From: Onchocerca volvulus
Taxonomy: Eukaryota > Nematoda > Chromadorea > Rhabditida > Onchocercidae
Length of the DNA: 64,000 nt
Assembly (NCBI GenBank): GCA_000499405.2
Contig: HG738138.1
Coordinates: 2,232,001 to 2,296,000 of the forward strand
Direction: 5' to 3'
Position 1 is the stretch's first letter, and the number at the start of each line of letters is the position of its first letter. Below, in pieces: positions 27,308 to 39,735 of the stretch. The notes beneath the pieces were generated by a model, which had not been told where the DNA came from, did no database searches, and saw only the letters and a list, made by a program, of their open reading frames with translations. The translations under genes were made by a program, and so were the position numbers.

Positions 27308-29986
27308 TCTGCAAAAGAAAAAAAAGAAAAAAAAATAAAATGTGCACTTAAAAGTTTAAATTTTGAACTAAACACTTTCACGAACATAAAAATTTCTATG
27401 AATTTTTGAAAAATTGTGAAATAACAAATGTACAAAGCTATGCATTATTTGAATAAATGAAGAAAAAAAAAAAAAAAACTAAACAGGAATGAAATTGAAT
27501 AGAAATTGCATAAAACTTTAAAATAAGAATGATAACTTTTAAATAATAAATTACGAAATAAATTTTAAAAAGAAAAAAATTTTGAAATAAAACATTTTGA
27601 TTATAAAAAATAATTTCTTATTAATAGCTAGTGAATTTTCTTCAAATAACTAGGACTACTTGACTAGTTTGTTTTAGTGAATTTCGCCTTTTATAGTTGG
27701 GAACATTACTTTTTTTAAAATTTTTTTTGCAGCTCAAAAATTTCAATTGACAAAAAGGAATGAAAACGATAACTCATAAACTCATAAACTTAAGAATAAT
27801 GATGATAATTCATAAATGATAATTTCATAAAAAGCTTATTGAACATTGAGATCAAGTTATCCTATGGAATAACAGAATTTTTTCTTGCAACTCTAGCTAT
27901 GACTGAATTAATTATTACTTAGAATTTTATTTTTAAAAAAAAGGATTGAAATATCAAAAAATATCATTTGCATCCAATATGCTGTCTGATCAATCAATAA
28001 AAAATGTTTTTTTGACAATAATATGATCATACATCATTGATATCCAATATACCAGTTTGAAATAAGCTTACTTCATTACTCGTTTTATGAATAGATTTAT
28101 TTCAAGGTGCTGATAATCTAAACAGGTTTTTGATTTTAGTTAATCAAAAATACGTTAATATTTTTTAGGTTTATTTGTAACTTTAAGAAAAATTCAATCA
28201 TTTTTCAACACAAGAACTTAAATAATGTTCTTTAAATACTATGGTAATAGTATATTTCGATTAGGTTGCAAATAGATATCTCATTTAATTATATCAAATA
28301 AAATCTGAAAAACAACCAATAAATTTAATCATGAAAAAAGAAGAAGAAAAAAAAAAAAAAACTGAGGCAATTAAAAATTTGAAAATTTATTCAATTCATC
28401 GAAAAATTGTCGCAAAAATACGATTATAATGATTAATTTTACGATTTTTACTAAATTGTAAGTAAACGAATTACAAAGGTGTAATACATGTTTGAAAATA
28501 AAAGGATAGGGATGGCATAATACTAAATTTAACTTTGATCAATAAGCCGAAGAAAAAAAAGAAAAAAAAAAGCCAAACAAAACAAAAATTATTGATTTCA
28601 TAGAAAAAAAAAAAAAAGGAATCGCAGAAACAAATAAACAATGATTTTTCGCCTGAATACGCTTCAGTTTAAGCGTTCCAAACAAACTGTCGTTTGTAGT
28701 TGTTGAAAAATTCTTTTGATTCGATTGAACTGGTTCCTTATCGGTTGATTTACCAAGCTCGGTAAATATGAATGCAATAATTGATTGATGTGTAAAAAAA
28801 TTTGTTTACATATATCACTTCAGCAAATTTATTATTCAGATAGAACAATTGACACAACAATGTTAAATAATTACAAAAGTATTTATGTATTATTTATTTT
28901 TTTAATAATAAATTCAAATTCATATTATGAATATTTCAATATTTATTTTCTTCAAAGTGATGATATAATGATTTTATAAATCGTTTTTTTTTTTTTTTTT
29001 TGTTTTGCGAACAGTAACTTTTTTTTCAAGTTTTTTTACAGGAATTTTCAATTTTTTTTTTCTTTCTTTTAAGAAGAAAATAATGGACAAGAATTTTTAT
29101 TGTTTTTTTTTGACTTGTTTTATAAAAATTTTCAATTGATATTTAACAAAAGACGAAAGGAATAATGGATTGGACTGATTAACAAATTAACGAATATCGA
29201 TAATGCTAAATTCTATCATTTAATTCCTCATGCTAAATTGTTTAAATTATTCACATAATGCATAGTTTATTTTAATTATAAAAAATTTTTTCATGTATTC
29301 GAAAAAAAAACTGATATAATATATAATAACATCATTTTATGTAAGGCATTAAAATGGCAATTATTGATTGGACAAAATTTTGTTAACACAAAAAAGGAAA
29401 AAAGAAAGCAATATATATGTGTGTTAAATGAAATGAATACTCATTTTGTTGCAATAAACTAAATTGGAATCAAAATGAAATTTCATTTCATTTTTCTTTC
29501 TTGCTACTTTAATATATCAAAAATGATAATAGAATGCTTATTTATCATTTTTTTTTTTTTTGTTTATAATTGGAAAATTTACACTTATCGTTATTATCGT
29601 TTTATTAAACTTCTCACTTTTTATCATTTGATATGTTTGATTTCAACTATGAGCAATAGTTGCCCCTGAGTTTTGATAAATTTTCGTCTCATATAGATAA
29701 CGTTACAGTTGATTGAACTAGCATCAAAATAATCATAATCAACTGTAAAAAATCGTTATCATTATCAATATTCCATTATTCTTCAAAGCTATTGTTATGG
29801 TATCTTATCAAGATTAGTAACAAAAAATAGCGTTTGCATCTTTATGATAATATTTGAATTTTTCTTGGTGAGGAAAATTTAGCGAGACAATATGCATTAT
29901 TACTAATATAAGAAAAAGAATGCAATATATAAAAAAATTGAATTTTTATTCAAATTTATTCTTTGAAATATGCTATTCTATTTTAA

Positions 29987-30058
29987 TTTTTTTGTAATAT
30001 GACGACGAAACTGATAAGACATTGGTCTTATCAGTTTCATTGTCATATTACAAAAAAA
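29987..30058. repeat. 72-bp near-perfect palindrome
   Basis: Left arm 29987-30020 begins TTTTTTTGTAATATGAC and ends ACTGATAAGAC. A 4-base loop (ATTG, 30021-30024) follows, then the right arm 30025-30058 begins GTCTTATCAGT and ends GTCATATTACAAAAAAA. Of 34 paired positions, 32 are complementary; the two exceptions lie in GACGACG versus CATTGTC. As RNA it would form a long hairpin; as DNA it could extrude a cruciform. Confidence 0.9.
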
Positions 30059-30659
30059 CTATCATTATGTCATTTCTAGTAATTAGAAGCAAAAATTTGA
30101 ATAATATTTATAAATGAGCAGAATTATAAAAGTTGAAGGTATACGAATGGAAAGATGACAAACGATGCACTTTTCAATGTGTCAGAATGATTCTTATCGC
30201 ACCTATCAGTATCATATTGATTAGACTATCAATTGTTAACCCAGATTTATAAAGATAATAATGTGCATTGTCATAACTAAAGATAAGAAAAAGTTTTAAT
30301 TCGAAAAGAAAAAAAAATTATGTTTCAACTTCAGTAAAAAAATGAACATTTTTCAACGTCACATATAAAAGACATTACATTTCAACTCCAAGTTTCTCGA
30401 ATTATTTAATTTCTTCAAAAACAAAATACTCATGTTAGGCAATTTTAAATTGATTAAAATTGTGAATCTTTCGCTTGCATGTATTTGTATGCATATACTT
30501 TAACTGAAAAAATTTATTACTAAATTTTTTTTTTTAATAATAAATTTTTCGTTCCTAAAAATTTGAAATAAAGAAGTTTCACATACAAATTTAACGTAAA
30601 ATTAAAATAAAACTTGAATAGAAAGTAAATAAATTAAATGCTTGCATGTAAAATGAACT

Positions 30660-30910
30660 AAATTTGAACTAGATCTCAAAACTGAATTAGGAATAGGATT
30701 AATGAGTCAGTGGTAAAAACTTCATTTATCAATGGACTAGACCTCATAAACAAATCTCAAAAAGCTAAATTAAGAGTAGGAGGGATGAATCAATGATAAA
30801 AAAAACCCATTTATCAGTAGATCAAATCCTCTCGAACAAATCTCGCAAAACTAAATTTAGATTAAGAAGGATGAGTCAATGATAAGAAACTCATTTATCA
30901 AATTTTTCTT
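30660..30910. repeat. Degenerate tandem repeat of about 80-100 bp
   Basis: Three segments share ordered words: an ACTAGATCTCAAA / ATCAAATCCTCTCG-type start, AACAAATCTC.AAAA.CT(A)AAT, a purine stretch containing AGGA, then GATGA(G/A)TCA.TGATAA and TTCATTTATCA. They are at about 30668-30735, 30740-30825 and 30830-30905. The unit is too diverged to fix exactly by eye. Confidence 0.5.
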
Positions 30911-31312
30911 CAAGAAGAAGTTCTCAATGAATCAGTTAAAGAAACTTAAAGCAAGTATATCACATTGGAAGAGTTTCCAGTGATAAAACTTTGGCTATCT
31001 TACTCCACCAATGGCAAGCCAACCGCTTAAAGCAGCTGTTCTCATCATCAAATCACATTATTTTCCTTCAAGGATCTCATTGCTTTCAATTTCACTACGG
31101 AAATTTTTTCATTTAAATTCTCATTCGTTCAGTTTCCAATTTTTGCTCATTTCTTCTCGACAAAATCAGACTTAATTAAATAGTTTCAGGATTTTCGGAT
31201 GGTTTCAAATTAAAACATTGGACTCGAAATTGAATTTATACTTCAGTAACCGGAATTTTTATCTTCGAGAAATTTTAACTTTTAAATAACTAATCAAATT
31301 TTAGATTAGAAA

Positions 31313-32590
31313 ATGTTGGTATTGAAAGTGATAATATTTTCTTCATTACTGATAACACTTGCATATTGCAAAACGCAAACGATCACAGTGAGAGGACAAG
31401 TAGCATGCAGTGATAAATCGGTTACTAATGTTCATATTGAACTACGAGAAGCTGATACATGTGAGATTTTCTCTAATAATTGCTTTTCTTGATCATTTTA
31501 ATTCTTCTACATTTTTCAGGAAATAATTTATTTTGTTCTAGATGTTGAGAGGTTAATGAGTTCTGAAATTGGATTATACAATCATTCATTTCGGATAATT
31601 TTCTTATCATTTCTAAATCTCGCAACTTTGCATCATTTAATCAAAATGTCCTAAATAGTGAATCCTAATCTATGCTGAAATTTTAAAATTTTTCGATAAA
31701 ATCATTTATTCAAATTTCTGGCAGATGGTTAAGATTGGAATAGAATTTTTATTGTACATTAATTGATATACAGTTTAAATTCAATTTTGCGAATAGGAAA
31801 TAAGAAATGTTGAAATTTGTAAAGCAACTTCTTGAAAAATAAATTAAGCGATTAGGCGATGGAAAAAACTAATTTTATAATTCTATATGAAATTTTAAAG
31901 GGACTCCTGATGATTCACTTTCTTCAACTCATTCGGATCGAAAGGGACACTTTGAAGTAAGTGGACAAGAAGACGAAATAGGCAGTATTGAGCCTTATTT
32001 GCGCATCACTCATAATTGCAACGATGGCATCATTGATCCAGTAAATTTTGAATAAAATAACCAGAAGAGCTTTAATAATTTCTGAAAATAAAATAGCTTA
32101 GAAAAGATAATTTATATTAATTTATTTTTGATACGGAAATTTTTATCACCCATTTTCAAATCAATTTAAAACTTTTTTTTTTTTATGCTGGCGCTTCTTC
32201 GTTCTCTATAGTTTATTGCGACGAAAGCAAGATTAGGAAAAAGTTTTAAAAAAAAATAGTGAGTTTACTAACAAAAGTTTTTCAACCATTGAAATAAGTA
32301 TAATTTTCAAATTTCCGATATTGATGGAAAATTAAAGGTAAAAAAAAAAAAAAGCTTCGTCCCTTTTATTTTTTTTTTATGAAGTATATTTTATTTTGAA
32401 GTATAAAAATTTCCGAACTGTATTTATGAAGTATAAAACTTCTATTTTTATTTATGAAGTATACGAATTTCAGAAATGTAATATTGTGGATGATTATCAA
32501 ATCCCGAAAGATTACATCAATGATATCTATAATATGGGTATCGTTAGCTTGAATATTGCTCAGGAAGGCAGGAAGATGGAGTGTGTTTGA
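31313..32590 (+). CDS. Transthyretin-like (TTL) family secreted protein
   Basis: Three exons, 31313-31460, 31901-32040 and 32474-32590, join in phase to 134 residues, a normal TTL length. Residues 1-20 (MLVLKVIIFSSLLITLAYCK) form a signal peptide. The mature start QTITVRGQVACSDK.VTNVHI is the family's first beta strand pair (G-x-x-x-C). GHFEVSGQEDE then EPYLRITHNCND form the middle strands, and the C-terminal exon supplies KCN and MECV, giving the cysteines typical of the family. TTL proteins are abundant, nematode-expanded extracellular proteins; individual functions are mostly unknown, though one acts as a bridging factor in corpse clearance. The start is supported by a TTTTAG acceptor nine bases upstream, possibly a trans-splice site. 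AATAAA lies at 32686-32691, about 96 bases after the stop. Confidence 0.9.
32372..32473 (+). repeat. TATGAAGTATA repeat at the end of TTL intron 2
   Basis: The word TATTTATGAAGTATA recurs about three to four times (near 32378, 32395, 32424 and 32453) up to the TTTCAG acceptor at 32468-32473, with period about 29-30 in the best copies. The last copy runs straight into the polypyrimidine/acceptor of TTL exon 3. Confidence 0.65.
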
Positions 32591-33806
32591 AAATATATAT
32601 TTTTCTTTTCTTTCTTTTTTTTAAATGACTATTAATGCATCTATTTATATTTAAAATTATAATCATTTCACATTTAATAATTTCTAATAAAACTTTTTTG
32701 TAAAATAATCCATTAAACAAAATGTACACATTCCAATGGAACAACGATCATCAGGTGGTGGATAGAAAAAAATGATAATAATGCATGGGTCGAAAAGTTT
32801 TAAAACTTGAGTATCACTCACCAAAGAACATCTATTCTTACTGACACAATTGCATACCCGATCAAACAGTAAAATTCAAAGAACAATTATGACATTTTCC
32901 ATTCAAATTTCTCCTCAAATTCACCAGCTCAGTTAGGATGACTTTGTTTAAAAATTAGAAATACGCTTTTTTTTTTTCCTTAAATTTAACGATTAAAATA
33001 AATTAAGAGTCAACAAAGTTCTTTTCTTTATCTTGTTCTGATAAACGCTTATTTAATTCCTATCTTTTTATTCATGATTCAATTTCTATTAACATCCACG
33101 AAATTTCCATTCCATTTTCAGATTAATATGATTTTAAAAAATTGTTTTGAGAGAGAGAGAAAAAAAGAAAGAAAGAGAGAAAGAGAGCAAAAAAGGTAAA
33201 GGAAAAATAAACAAAAGTACAAGAACCGGAAAATAAAGAGAAAGAATTAATTGAGCATAGCTTGTTATTTTGCCAGTAATGAATGGTTGTTAACTTGCCA
33301 AGTTTCTTTCAGTCAGTTTCAACTATTCTTGAAAGTTTATAATCTCTTCAATACAATAATCTTTCAGTTTGTTTGATCAATTTTGAATAAAAAGAAATAT
33401 TCACGAAAAAATACGCAAATTTTTAGCCCAAACTGTTTCATTAACAGTGATCAATTGCAGCCTAGTTGCAAAAGTTTATATCTGTTTCAGCTATGATTAC
33501 ATACATTCTTGGAACTATAACAGACATATACCAGTTGTAATTCTCAAGAATCATTTGATTACGTCGATTCTTGTTTTCTTCTAATTTTTTTTTTTTTTTT
33601 TGAAATTTTCAAAAAAAATGTAGGAAAACAGTCATTAAGTGATTGTTTTTGGCCTATTTCCACTTTTTCCATTTTTTTCTCCTTCTTCATAACGAACGAT
33701 TATTCGCCTATCATGAGCACATTTCTGCATCAGATTGATCCTTCTACATCAGACTGATCCTAGTAATTTGAATTTTAGTCATGTAGCAGGATTTCATGTT
33801 CAATTA
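32591..33806. other. Intergenic spacer
   Basis: No gene supported. It holds the TTL 3' flank, a GA-rich tract at 33150-33190 and T runs. Two CTGTTTCA words (about 33432 and 33485) are present but no small-RNA locus can be argued from them. Confidence 0.45.
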
Positions 33807-34571
33807 TCAACCAGGCGGGTGCACTGCATATTGATCTATTGCCTGTTGCTCTCAGTGATATTTTCGTTTCAATTCTCTTATCATTTCCATCAAAAGTTCA
33901 TCAAATGAAAAGAAAATGGAAATATTGGAAAAATTTGTGGACTCGAAAGACATTTTACCTTTCATGAGCTCATCAATATAGCTTGCCGTGTCGGAAAAAC
34001 CGAAATATTTTTTGGAATATAAATATGACGAAATAACCAATGATCTTTCTATCACAGAAACATCTTCGTATAACAAAGCTTGTGATCTTTTGCACATTGT
34101 GTTGTGCTACGATGATTTGGACTAAACAAACTCCCTTTGCGCTGTGTCAGCGTGTTGTAAATTGTGCTGTAGTTAGCCAATGAAAAACAAGATCTCTTGT
34201 TACTAAATTGTTAATTAACTCTTTTTGCACTATCACTATAGGAAGAGTTGTTATCTGTTAAGAAGTGGATTCAATTTTTTGCTCTGATCGGTATTCGATG
34301 AGCGGCGCTTTCGAAAGTTCATCAAACTCTATCAATTCCGATTACTAATAACTCGCAAATGACTTCCCTACTATCAAAAAAAAATCCAAATTATCGGCTA
34401 TATTATCGATATTCACTAATTCATTGTGTAACGCAGTTGCTACGAATAAAATTCGTCATAAAAAAAACTTCATTACACAAATTCATCTTTACCAGGTTCC
34501 AATCTCCAATAAAAAACCTTTCGCAAATTTCTTTCGCGACAAAATGCCATATCTCGAGATACATTAACGAT
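33807..34571 (-). CDS. Uncharacterised gene or pseudogene
   Basis: On the minus strand four pieces join in phase: 34493-34571 (IVNVSRDMAFCRERNLRKVF...), 34372-34415 (VNIDNIADNLDFFLI), 33959-34106 (HNTMCKRSQALLYEDVSV...) and 33807-33823 (ending VHPPG-stop). Alternatively the third exon reads through its GT to a TGA at 33852-33854, giving 81 residues from its own ATG at 34097. The longest segment (ERSLVISSYLYSKKYFGFSD, then YIDELM) looks like an alpha-helical globular domain; I do not recognise it. Upstream exons beyond 34571 were not found, so the N-terminus is missing or elsewhere. A run of nine A at 34376-34384 decides the frame of the second piece: one more A would keep it open for about ten further codons. 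A plus-strand frame here is also open and contains one TAA. Assembly error or decay are both possible. Confidence 0.33.
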
Positions 34572-36118
34572 CTGAGTATCGTCCAAAATATCATTATGAT
34601 CATAATAGAGTTGACAAGTTGAGAAATGACGATTCACAAACTAATTCATTAGATGATAATGAATTTACTAATCAAAAAGAATGGGATAACTTAACCAATA
34701 CTCTAAGAACTTTGACTCTTTTTGCGCGTATTTTTTAACTTTCGAGAAATGCGGCTTTTCTAAGGATGACAATGACAAAGAGAAATAATGATATGAACAT
34801 CCATCTTAAATTTTTTTGAAATTTAGGTATTTCATTTCATCCAGGTTTTTGTGCTCCTGTTTTGGTTTAATAATATCAACTGATTTTTCATCACTCTCTT
34901 TTCCTTCCAAAACTTTATTTATTCTTTAATAATGAAAAAAGAAAAGTGCTTACATCAATTCATGAAGCAATGAGAATAGAGTAAGAAAGACCAGTCAACG
35001 ATATTCATTTTCATATCTTATCAATTGGTTCAGAATTTGAAATATTTTGATATGATGTAGGAAAAAAGCATTGTAATACTGAAATAGGACGATTCAATTC
35101 TAGAATTCTCGGGAACATGCAAGCGTTTCAGATGGATATTATTAGACGAAACAAGCTCTTTTTATTTGTTATAATAATTTTCAGCTTTTTGAAATGATTT
35201 GATAAATTAATGAAATTACGAAATTAATTTTTAAAATTTGAAAATTTCACATCTTATCAAAAATTTTCGAATCTATTGCATCTATTGCAAGAAGAAAAGA
35301 CTCGCAGTACAAAAATTACGCTCAAATCAAAAAAATGCAAGAATAATTGCATCTAACAAAGGAGACAAAGTAATTTACAATATACAAATTTAACGATTAA
35401 GTCGCCTAAATGGAATGTGGGATTTAAGAATAGTCAGTTTAAATTATTCTGAATTCAAGTTTTAAAAATTCGCAAATGGCTAGAAGCCTACTTTATTATA
35501 TGTCAGGTAATAAGAGAAAACAATATATATAAATAAAAATGTAAATGTTCGTAATTACTTGCTACACAACGTTTCAAATTATTCACCAAAAATTGTAGCA
35601 GTTTTTATTTTTTTTGGAAAAGACCATGGCGTGCAGTTTGATTTTTGTTCTTTTTATTTAGGAAAATTTATTTAATAATAATGGAAAATTGGTATTTTTC
35701 ATTTTGATTTGGTCCACTAATCAGCAAAGATTTTGTTATTCTATCAACGCACTTCAATGACTGATCACTTTCTTATGTTACAGAATTTTTGTTTTGATCG
35801 TTCAATAGGTCATTTTAAATTTGTTAGCAGTTTCACTTCAAATGTTATAGAGTTTAGAAAGTGGCAATTTCCGAATTTGGATTACATTTTCAGTATTATT
35901 TGCAAGTCAATAAATTTGTAATTACATAAGCTGATCTATGCTTATTTTACATGAATTATACTATTTAGCTTAATTGAATACGAATATTTCAATTTTTTTC
36001 CCTATTTGGTTGACAAAAAAAAAAAAAAGTTTCGCTAAAAGTATTGCTTATATTATCAAAGATATTGAAATATTTTGTTGTAAACATTTATAAAAAAAAA
36101 GAATAATATCGCTTCATT
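34572..36118. other. Intergenic spacer
   Basis: No confident gene. Two plus-strand frames look mildly coding: 34577-34738 (KLRNDDSQTNSLDDNEF..., ending TAA) and 35780-35921, which follows a TTACAG acceptor (NFCFDRSIGHFKFVSSFTSN onward, ending TAA). Neither could be joined to other exons. Confidence 0.35.
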
Positions 36119-38447
36119 TTATACAATAGCATAAGATAAATTTACTTTCAATGGGAAGATTTTACTTCTATTTAATATATTTATTGATAAAATTCCATTT
36201 AATCTAGCAATCACTTCACCTTCTTCGGTAAGTTCTAGTGTTGTATGATCGAATTTTGGTGTCAACATTTCATCGTCTAAAACACGGATAATTTTTATAT
36301 TTAAATGCATTTTAATCTCTAATTGAAAAAAAAAATAGAAAAAGAAAGTTTTTGGTGGAATTCTACAGATTCCACTTTTTTTTTTCTTCTTCAAGTAATC
36401 AGTCATCTACTGATTGTCATGCTCTAAATTACAACTTCGAAATGTCCAGAAAATTTTTACTACCACTCATTTGTCATGGAACAGTTAACATTATTAATTG
36501 AAATAAATTGCTGTAACCTTGACAGATCCAAAATTGCAAATCACCATTAGCGAAGTATTCATATAGCAAAACTTGGCCGCATATAACTTTGAATGCTTTT
36601 CGATAGGTATTACCACCTTTTACAGTTAAAGTTTCAGATTTAGCATGTACTAAATTTTTTATCCATATTTGTCCACTTTCCTAAATATCAATTTTAAACT
36701 ATTTTCGTTGCGTATTACAAAAGAAAGAATTGTTGAAATGATAATTTTTTTTTTTTGAATTAATTAATTTTAGAATATTCGAAATTCAGTTAACTCGAAT
36801 GTCAAGTGTGATATACTTACCTGATAATCAAACGGTGTAATTGGATCAGCAGCTACGCATGTATTATCAAGTGTATTCGGTATGGAAAGTTTTCCACCAT
36901 AAGCTATCGGAATCGATTCAATTGCCAGATACGGTAGTAAGTCATCGGGTAAATTTTTGGCAATTATGAAACGATTGAGTGTTTTTGCGGGAAGTAACAT
37001 TGCCATTATCTGTATGATGTTAAGATATTATAATTCAGCGAATGGAAGAAAATTTTGCTTAATTCTAAGAATTGAAATTCAAAATTTGAAATTGAATCAG
37101 AATTTTTCCAAAATTTGACACTGAATTAGAAAGAATAGCACTTGAATTCTTCGTTTGTCAACGTTTAAAAAATTATTTTTTATCCAACCTTTCGCATAGG
37201 TGACAGAAATGCTGGCGCATTTACGATAAAAATACGTTTCAACAATTCACTGTAGTAATCTAACCATAAATGAATTCGATACTGAAAAATGATGAAGTCA
37301 GTTATTTATGAAAATTATAATATCATCCTCAAATTGGAAATGAATATTGCAATAAAATTATATTTTGTTTTAAATATGAAACTGTTCGATGATATTCTGA
37401 ACAATTAATTCAATTTAATTCAATTAGATTTTTTTTAAAGATGCAATGTTGATTTTGTTTTATTTCAGATTAATTTTTTATGTACACTTAGAAAATAATG
37501 AGTGAAATGAAAGAAACAAGCATAAGTTTATTGATCGCTCCAAAAGGATTCATATAAGGTAGAAATGAACATCCTTTCTGATCAAATATACAAACGGCAT
37601 ACGATCGTCGGCCAGTTTTCTTTTCATTTTCCAATACCATATTTTGAAAATGTTCACAAAAACCAAAAAATGCATGCAAATATTCGGATACACGAAGAGC
37701 TTTCAAAAACTGTAAATAATCCATCCATCATCATCCATTATGCGGAATATTCATTCCGATTTTTGATGATTATTTCAATAAAATTATTTCGCAACATCAG
37801 ATTGATTAAAAGATAATTCGAAGCGTAACTTAGCCATAATTTTAATTTTAACATTGTACCGTTAACTCGTTAATTTTCAAATTGCATTTTCAGCTTAATT
37901 ATCCCAGAGAAATTGAACCTTCTGAGGATTTTCAATAGGCATTTCCACGAATACTATACCATTATCCAAATCTTTAATCCATTGCCGTGTTATTTTAGTT
38001 ATCGTTACAAAACGGCTACATTTTCGAATTAAAGGGCGTTGATAGAAATCTTCAGTACTCTCCGGATTACTGTACCTGAAATGAAATTCAAATTGGAGAC
38101 TCGGAAAAAATGAATGAGACAGGAAATGGCAGAGTGCATTTTTAAATCAATTATGAGAATTTATGCTTAAATTTTATTGAAATAAATTTGAAAAATAGAA
38201 AAACCTACCCAAGAATTCTGCGAGTTTCCAAATATTCCTCAAATTTAGATGCACATACTTCCAGATTCTGAAAGATCCAGAAACTATCATCATGACTGAT
38301 TAGAATGCAAAATTTTGTGAATAGATTTAAGTTAATAATTACCTGCTCATATGCTTCAATCCATCGTTCCAAATGAAAGTCCGTATTTAAATCTTCTGGA
38401 AGTTTATCACTGAGACGCTCACGTAATTTCTGCACGAGTTCATTCAT
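36119..38447 (-). CDS. SEC14-like CRAL-TRIO/GOLD domain protein
   Basis: Eight exons (minus strand: 38343-38447, 38209-38267, 37919-38075, 37518-37709, 37189-37281, 36821-37009, 36518-36680, 36119-36318) join in phase to 385 residues, close to the about 400 of SEC14L-type proteins. Residues 1-55 match a CRAL-TRIO N-terminal helical region (LNTDFHLERWIEAYEQNLEV). The lipid-binding CRAL-TRIO fold follows: AVCIFDQKGCS, YYSELLKRIFIVNAPAFLSP, then LLPYLAIESIPIAYGGKLS, where the I-P-x-x-YGG motif is diagnostic. Residues about 266-385 (AKSETLTVKGGNTYRKAFKV... to LSYAIV) fit a C-terminal GOLD beta-sandwich. Such proteins bind or exchange hydrophobic lipids at membranes; the ligand here is unknown. 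The overall layout, including the substituted residues around FYQRPLIRK, is closest to nematode CRAL-TRIO/GOLD proteins. An additional 5' exon cannot be excluded. Confidence 0.85.
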
Positions 38448-39689
38448 ACCAACAAGATCAGTAATTAAAATTTCAATTCCAAAAACTTCTCAAATTTAGA
38501 ATTTATATCAAATTCTGGAGAATAATACAAGAATATAACTGGATATCCATGAATCATACTAATAGCGTCAGCATGAATTATTGGATTCAAGTTTTGAAAA
38601 AGGCTGAATTCTTCGGATTTGTTTTCAACAACTCATCGAAAATACGACTTAAAATTGTTTTGTTCAGATCAAATGAAACATGCATAATATGCAAAATGTG
38701 AACTGAAAAAGCGAATATAATTTGGTTAGATCACGAATTTACGTTGTGCAGAAAGGAAAAATTGCAATTTCAATAATTTTTGAAATGATGGATAATCAGA
38801 GAATCATCGAAAAAAAATAGCCAAAAAATTTCATTATATTGAAAAAATGATATCAAGTTTGTTGGGATGATAGCATGGTGAAATATGAGCATGATACTTC
38901 AGACATGCTGTTATACAATTGATGATATCGTATCAACGAAAAGAAGATTCTTAATGTGGATAAGATGGTTCTCAATCTAGATCAGGAAATGTTTCTCACA
39001 AATGACTTGACTCTTTCGACAAGTTAACCGTAATCGTATCCGATCTATTGTAAAATTTCTGCTATTTCTGATCGCCTAATTAGGATTAGAAAATAATAAA
39101 TAAATTAATTATCCTGGTGATTTATGAAAATTGCATTTATTGTTAAAATGAAAGTTATTAATTATCTAATCGTAGAAGTGAACTGATGATATTAGCATCA
39201 TTTGGAATTTAATTGAAAAAAAAAAAGCATGAAACTTTCAATTCCAAATCTTTTAAAGTATTCTTTAAATTTTAAACATTTTCCAATTAACTTAGCAAGG
39301 ATTTTATGCAAAATGCGATCAATAATACGAATTCGCTAACTTGAAAAAAAATTCGAATTTTTTTTTTTTTTGTGACAATTTTTGAATTTCCAAAATGAAA
39401 AATTATTAATGTTTCTAGGTTTATTTTAAAAAAAAAAAAAACAATTGATTAATTATATTACATCTATTTTGAATTATATGTGAGACAAGATAATGGTAAT
39501 AAATAAGATGAAAATATGAAATATTCCAAATAAATTTAAAATAAAACAAAAATTATTGCAAGAAAGGAATGAAAATAATAGTTATCTCAGGTTAACGATA
39601 ATTAATTGGAAATAAATAGTTTGTTGTATTATAAATATCTCAATCACTTCTAAGAATTGGGTCACTTGGTTTACAACAATTCAAGAAAG

Positions 39690-39735
39690 GAGAGAGAGAG
39701 AGGGAGAGAGAGAAAGAGAGAGAGAGAGAGAGAAA
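39690..39735. repeat. GA microsatellite
   Basis: A run of GA dinucleotides of about 45 bases with three small interruptions. Confidence 0.85.

Larger units (their letters stand above)
27308..31312. other. Intergenic region between JNK and transthyretin-like genes
   Basis: About 4 kb without a supportable gene. It contains the upstream regions of two divergently oriented genes (JNK minus, TTL plus), so promoters for both are expected here. It carries A and T runs, a near-perfect palindrome at 29987-30058, and three similar segments around 30660-30910 with the recurring words GATGAGTCAATGATAA and ACTCATTTATCA (approximate tandem copies of about 80-100 bases). Confidence 0.5.

Noticed and set aside
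33425..33500. Two CTGTTTCA words resembling the nematode piRNA upstream motif
   Set aside because: An 8-mer occurs often by chance, spacing to a U start is not evident, and filarial nematodes are reported to lack the piRNA pathway.
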